Assembly: GCA_029891385.1 (NCBI GenBank)
Contig: CM057230.1
Span: 23,254,847-23,318,846, forward strand
DNA from: Erythroxylum novogranatense
Taxonomy: Eukaryota > Streptophyta > Magnoliopsida > Malpighiales > Erythroxylaceae
Direction of reading: 5' to 3'
DNA: 64,000 nt
A model generated the notes under the pieces. The model saw only the letters and a program-made list of their open reading frames with translations. It was not told the DNA's origin and searched no databases. Shown in pieces: positions 59,036-64,000 of this stretch. Each line of letters starts with the position of its first letter. Position 1 is the stretch's first letter. A program made the translations under genes and the position numbers.

Positions 59036-59315
59036 TCAAAGCTCTTCCGCACTCCTCACTCCATCTGAATGGTACATTCTTCCTCGAAGCTTTGTCGAGA
59101 ATTTGAGATCAATGAGAACCTCGACAAACCTCCGTAATAACCCACCAATCCGAGAAAACTCGAATCTCGACACATTCCTAGAGCCTCCCACTTCAAAGAT
59201 CGCCTCAACCTTACTCGGATCCACCAATACCTCTCCCATCCACTATATGTCCCAAAATATCACTCGATCCAGCCAAAATTCACATTTCTTGAATTTGGCA
59301 TACAACTATCTCCCC
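59036..59315 (-). pseudogene. Element H RT thumb/connection (indel-rich)
   Basis: Aligns with A 10640-10930, but the frame is lost through many 1-2 base differences concentrated at CAG/CTG: GAGGCGATC against GAGGCAGTG, GTCGAGATTCGAG against TCAGAGATTCGGAG, TCTCGACAAAGCTTCGAGG against CTCTGACAAAACTTCTGAGG. Adjacent domains are clean, so the damage is patchy. Confidence 0.75.
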
Positions 59316-59819
59316 TCATAAATGCAACACAATCCTCAAATCACTATGCTCCCGCTCATTCCTCGAATACACTAAAATGTCATCAATAAAGACAATAATA
59401 AACTGATCCAGGTAGGGCTGAAATACCTTATTCATCAAGGCCATGAAGGCTGCCGGGGCATTAGTCAACTCAAACGGCATCACCAGAAACTCAAAATGCC
59501 CATACCTGCTCCTGAATGCACTCTTAGGCACATCAGCCTTTGCTATCTTCAGCTGATAGTACCCTGACCTCAGATCCAACTTAGTGAACACCTGAGCTCC
59601 CTGCAACTGATCAAATAAGTCATCAATCCTAGGCAGTGGATACTTATTCTTCACTGTCACCCGATTCAACTGCCTGTAATCAATACACAACCTCAATGTC
59701 CCATCCTTTTTCTTCACAAATAAAACTAGAGCTCCCCATGGTGAAACACTGGGTCTGATAAAGCCCTTCTCCAAAGATCTCCGCAATCGAGCCTTAAGCT
59801 CCCTCGGTTCCAAAGCCAT
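59316..59819 (-). pseudogene. Element H reverse transcriptase, fingers and palm
   Basis: 167 codons in one frame: [67 protein letters not shown] and the catalytic FIDDILVYS. Frame lost on both sides. Nearly the same protein as in G. Confidence 0.88.
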
Positions 59820-60087
59820 CCTATATGGAGGTATAGATATAGAGAAGACTGAACGAGGTCAATAGTAAACTCGCCTCCCGATCCGCAGAAACCCAGAACT
59901 CATCAGAAACACATCTGAAAATTCCCTAACCACGGAATATCCCAAGCCTCTCGCTCAACTCGTGTCAACCACATGAGCCGATATGCCTCATGCCTCCTGC
60001 ATCAATCTCGTGGCACTAAGGAAAGAGATCATCCGGCTGGTATCGCCGACTAACTCCTCACGAACACGGCTCTAGTGACCAGAGACT

Positions 60088-60500
60088 CTAATACAACCTC
60101 CTTGGTATAGCAGTCCATGATAGCCCTATGGGCGATAGCGACCCATCCCCGTAATCACATCTCTCTCTCGGAGGCAACACTATAAGGTGCGCCTCAACTT
60201 TGCGCTGATCAATCTGGATCGAGCATCCCCATGCACCTCTCCCAATGCAAGATAGTAGTACTAGAGGTGTACTCACCTCTAGCCCATACCGTAACATCTC
60301 CCGATTCTCATGCAATCTACATGCCATATGAGGTGCAATAAAGAATGTGTGGATCCGGGATCCAAGAATGCAAACGCCTCAAAATCGTAAATAAGGAGCA
60401 TACCACTACAACATCGGGAATCCGAGCCTCGCCTCGTCATGGCATATACTCTGCTCTGGGGATCGTGGTGCCCGACCTCGGCCTCACAAAGGATCCTCAC
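60088..60500 (-). pseudogene. Element H aspartic protease (broken)
   Basis: FAFLDPGSTHS carries the active-site Asp. The frame then slips, and the downstream part reads only in pieces (REMLRYGLEVSTPL). 59820-60087, the link to RT, is also frame-shifted. Confidence 0.75.
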
Positions 60501-60564
60501 CTACCTCGGCCTCTACCTCGCCCCTCCGTCCGGATCCACCCACTCTACTCGCTATATCAGAGTA

Positions 60565-61522
60565 CTACTCCCTCGTCCCACTACCAAAGCAGATTGAGCT
60601 CCCAATGTACCGGGCAATCCGAATCGATGATCCATGGAGCGATTTAAGGCAAGCTCCAATAATCGCCAAAGACTCTCCAACGTGCCTCTTCTCGCGGTGC
60701 TCACAGATCGGGGAATCTACCCAAAACTGCCGCTTTGCCGATCTGTACAAATCTCCTCTCGTCTAAAAACTCGACCGTCTCGATCCTCCGAAGATCCAAG
60801 GTCCCGCTCTGGCGCCGCTAAACCTCCTACCAGAGCTGCCCTGACTGTCACTAACTCTCTTTCCTCTAGACCCTTGACCCATCTCTGCCTGTCTCTGCCT
60901 CACAAACTGCTCTACCCTCATAGCAGCAGCTCTCAACTCTATAAAGGAGCCCATATCAGATCGGGCCAATCCTGCACGGATCTCCAGATTTAGCCCCATC
61001 TCAAACCTCCGGCACCTATCTGCCTCAGTGGAAACCACAGTAGTAGCATATCCCATCAACTCATTAAACCTAACCTCGTACTCTACTACTGTCATCCTAC
61101 CCTGTCTCAGCTCCAAAAACTCTTGCATCTTTATTTCCAGATACACCTTGGGCATATAATTGTCTCTAAAAGCCCTCAGAAAGTCTGCCCATGTCAGTAA
61201 GCAAGGCCTGGTGGTGCGCCTTAAGCAGCCTTCCACCATGTATAAGCGGGGCCTGCGAGAGATATCACAGAATCGAACCTCTCATCGAGTTCGCAATCCA
61301 TCCGATCAAGGACTCTCTCACCCTCTCCAACCATCCCTCGGCCTCACGGGTCTCAGACTACCATAAAGTCTACCTCTACTTACGCAAAGAATCGTATCTC
61401 CTCTCCAGCTCACGGGGACTCTAGGAGGTAACTCCTCAGATCGAGGCACCGAGGACTCTCTACTAACTCCAACAGATCCCTGGTCAGCTGGTTGATCAAT
61501 CTGACCACCAAATACGGATGAC
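60565..61522 (-). pseudogene. gag: Element H gag and nucleocapsid (broken)
   Basis: The N-terminal part (61318-61522) follows TTTTGTTTTAG|GTCATCC without an in-frame ATG. 60763-61239 is open and carries the retrotransposon Gag domain: TWADFLRAFRDNYMPKVYL, LELRQGRMTVVEYEVRFNEL, EADRCRRFEMGLNLEIR. The zinc-knuckle part (60565-60750) is frame-damaged (CEHREKRHVGES). Two frameshifts separate the pieces. Confidence 0.82.
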
Positions 61523-61611
61523 CTAAAACAAAACAAGAAATCTGATCAGTTTTTGCATTTCTCACAATAATTCAAGCCTAATTATGTACTAGTCCCAACA
61601 GATACCAAACC

Positions 61612-61625
61612 TGGCTCTGATACCA
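61612..61625 (-). promoter_or_regulatory. Element H primer-binding site
   Basis: Complement of TGGCTCTGATACCA, giving TGGTATCAGAGCCA, an excellent match to the complement of the initiator tRNA-Met 3' end. Confidence 0.92.
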
Positions 61626-61630
61626 CCTAT

Positions 61631-64000
61631 TGTAGCACCCCCTTACCCTAGGATATGTATCGGGACGCCCGTAGGTCATTTCGACACTCACCCTACGATA
61701 AGGGTGCGCTACGAACAATCGCTAACACTCCACATGGCATCTAAAATCATAAAGCATTAATATGAAATCCACTAATTTTTGAAACCATAAATTCTCATTT
61801 CATAACCTCAAAGCAGCAAATTTACACAACTGGTATGTTCTGTACATTACTCCAAAAGAAAATCAAACAAAAAGGCTAGCTAAGTCATTCCTCAAAAAGT
61901 GCCAGCTGACCGACCTGTGTGCCATGACTTCTCTTGCCAACTCAATCTACACGGAAGGAAAAGTCCCTCTGGAGCTATAAGTCTACTCTCTCGGTCTTGA
62001 AAAATAATTTACAATTTTGGGTGAGTTTGCGAACTCAGTGAGGAACCATCATCGATGGTTCACCCAATTCATGCATATACAAGATATCACAGATACATCT
62101 GATTATTTCACTAAGACACATTCGAAGTACCACATGATTAATACGATATCGGTCAAAAGAACCAATTCAAATGCACATGAAATGCGATGTGACGCTTTTC
62201 CAATTTATTACGTTGTTGTGACCGGCGCTCAAATCTGTCCCATTAAGGCGATTAAGCAGTGAACCTTAGGCTCAATCATGTGGGCTCAAGGCTCAATCAC
62301 GCTGAGCTTAAAGCTCTCGTTGTTCCGTCACAACCGCCAATTATCGATCATGCAATTATGCATGAATGCAAATGTCCAAATAAAACGAAACCAACATCAT
62401 AACCGATCCCAATTCAACATATTCACACAAGTCACTGACAAGTAACCACATGAAAATCACATATAGCACTTCTATGTCAGAATCTCCCAATCCGTCGAAC
62501 CTCCGGTCTGCAATCCAAGCACAAACAAACACAATCGTCCCTCCATTATTCTCCACAGAGTTATAAGTGCAGAATTATAAACACTTACTAACCGAGGAAC
62601 CATCTAGGTTACTCACCTAATAACTTCCGAGTTAATGCCGGGAAGTCTCTGCAACGTCCGTGGGATGACGTTTGAACTGAGCCTCTATAACAATGGAAAT
62701 GAGTACACATTACCAACTGTATAATTAGAAATATCAAACAATGCATATGAAATAATTAAAACGTGTATAATGCATGTTCATGGCATTCCCGACCCTAATC
62801 CAAAATTTTCCCATCATAAAAAAAGTCCATCTAAAAATTAGAAAGCTATTGGCACTGACGGTGCGCAATTCGGACCTCTATAGGTCTCCAATTAAACAAA
62901 ACAGTGATTAAAGGCTCCGTTACTCGGGGCCACGTCAATTTCCGTCTAAAAATTTCCAATTTCTCACCAAATGAAATTCAATAGGTCACAAATCCGATGC
63001 CTCAAGAATCAGGTCAATCGGACGTCGGACGGAAAAGAAATTGACAAAAGAAACCAAAATTCAAATTAAACAATTAATATCTATATATACATAACCCTTA
63101 TTCCCTTCTTTATTTTCCTGATTTCATGCCAACTTTCAACACCAATAACTCATTGCACACAATTCAGAAAATTACCAACTATATCTCATTGAAAGATCAT
63201 GAAACCCTCTACAATTCTTAAGAAGACCATAAAAATCAATTTCACCCCTAAGGGTGTCAAAAATCCAATCTAACCTACTATCCACTCAAAACCTATCAAA
63301 ACAGGGCAGTACATTGCAAATTCAGTAACTCTCTGATTCTTCAGGCAACAATTACACAATAAATAAGGCAGTAATATCACAATGTTATCTACAACTTTCA
63401 TGAACACCCAAAATCAGATTCACTTGCTAACTATGTCAAACAATTCACCAAAGCATCAACCCTCAGAATTTTCCCAATCTGAACAGCACATTTGACAACA
63501 GATATCTCTTAGCACAAATGTCACCCAATTCACTACCTTATATCCCTGAAAAGATAAGATCTCAAACTTCAAGTTTCATGAAGAACTAAATTTCCAATTC
63601 GATTTCTAACAATGTCAAAACTGTTATGGAAGTTACTGCCATTATCAGCAATTCACAACCTAATGCAGGGTCAGTTTTTGCAAAATCATAACTCCTAACT
63701 CTGACCTCTAAAAATTACACACCATATATCATTTTCAAGGTAATTTCTTCCTCTACAACTTTTCAGAAGATCACTCACACCAATTCAATCCACAAAAATT
63801 GCTAAAATTGCTCCCAAGAAGACTGCTCACAAAACCAACACTTAGGCTGGGTTTCATCAAAATGCTCAAAACCAGTCAATAGTAATCAGTTCATATCTCC
63901 CAATATACAACTCAAAAATTAGCAAGATCAGTGGAAATGGAAAGCTAACTCAATATTCCTCAACTTTCATAAATACCATTTTTCCTAATTCCATATCAAT
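61631..64000 (-). repeat. Element H 5' LTR, truncated at the window edge
   Basis: Copy of 53224-55600. Contains the 20-codon MAHRSVSWHFLRNDLASLFV frame (61863-61925) and the leader module (61996-62684). Confidence 0.93.
61996..62684 (-). promoter_or_regulatory. Structured spliced-leader module, element H 5' LTR
   Basis: Exon-2 block 62617-62684 (68 nt) with donor GTGAGTAACCTAG; hairpin array 62215-62334 closed by GTTGTGACC and GTCACAAC; AATAAA complement 62204-62209; three-way-junction-like fold 62019-62065; acceptor TTTTTCAAG|ACC at 61996. The array interior has several short deletions relative to 53801-53931. Confidence 0.65.

Larger units (their letters stand above)
53224..64000 (-). mobile_element. 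Element H: family-1 chromovirus, innermost insertion, truncated by the window
   Basis: Minus-strand element. 3' LTR 53224-57041, internal region 57042-61630, 5' LTR 61631 to the window end. Same family as A. The two LTRs are almost identical where they overlap (53224-55600 against 61631-64000) except in small indel patches, consistent with the youngest layer of the nest. About 1.4 kb of the 5' LTR is missing to the right. Confidence 0.94.

Overview
The window is plant nuclear DNA made almost entirely of LTR retrotransposons, as expected of angiosperm heterochromatin or pericentromere. The evidence is structural: primer-binding sites complementary to the 3' end of initiator tRNA-Met, Ty3/Gypsy gag-pol order (gag, protease, RT, RNase H, integrase, then a chromodomain-like tail), polypurine tracts next to LTRs, and 5-bp target-site duplications (TSDs). 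I found no intact host gene, rRNA, tRNA or CRISPR array. The species cannot be named from the sequence.

Layout. (1) 1-1851: LTR fragment, minus strand, family 2. (2) 1852-4009: AT-rich, unrecognised. (3) 4010-25943: element B (family 2, TSD CTAAA), with the complete element A (family 1, 4412-16771, TSD TAAAT) nested in its 5' LTR. (4) 25949-26649: unrecognised. (5) 26650-27284 and 30434-30673: an old Tat/Ogre-like RT fragment (minus) split by solo LTR C (27290-30428, family 2, TSD TATTG). (6) From 30674 to the right edge, a Russian-doll nest: D LTR (30674) holds solo LTR I (31359-34409, TSD CCAAC) and is broken by E (37009); E by B' (37784); B' by F (39618); F by G (45311); G by H (53224). 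H continues past the window end. Right-hand ends and TSDs of D, E, B', F and G lie outside.

Coding content. G and H (minus) keep long readable stretches of a Tekay/Del-like chromovirus polyprotein, broken by frameshifts and a few stops. A (plus) has the same gene order but is more broken. B has a strongly decayed pol although its two LTRs are nearly identical. F has no coding region but keeps primer-binding site and polypurine tract, so it looks non-autonomous.

Most notable observation. LTR families that differ elsewhere (A/H, B/C/B', G, D) share one leader organisation: TATA box, short exon 1, intron 1 (with a GC-rich palindromic cluster in AT-rich DNA), an exon-like block of 64-68 nt ending in AG|GTGAGTAACC, an intron 2 carrying an array of short hairpins closed by GTTGTGACC/GGTCACAAC, usually an AATAAA signal, a compact three-way-junction-like fold of about 47 nt, and a 3' splice acceptor. 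This looks like a conserved spliced and structured RNA leader within the LTRs; its function is inferred. A second notable pattern is a strand-symmetric CAG to CG(A/G) and CTG to (T)CG discrepancy in patches of A and H, which may be a basecalling artefact at methylated CHG sites and may explain part of the frameshifts.
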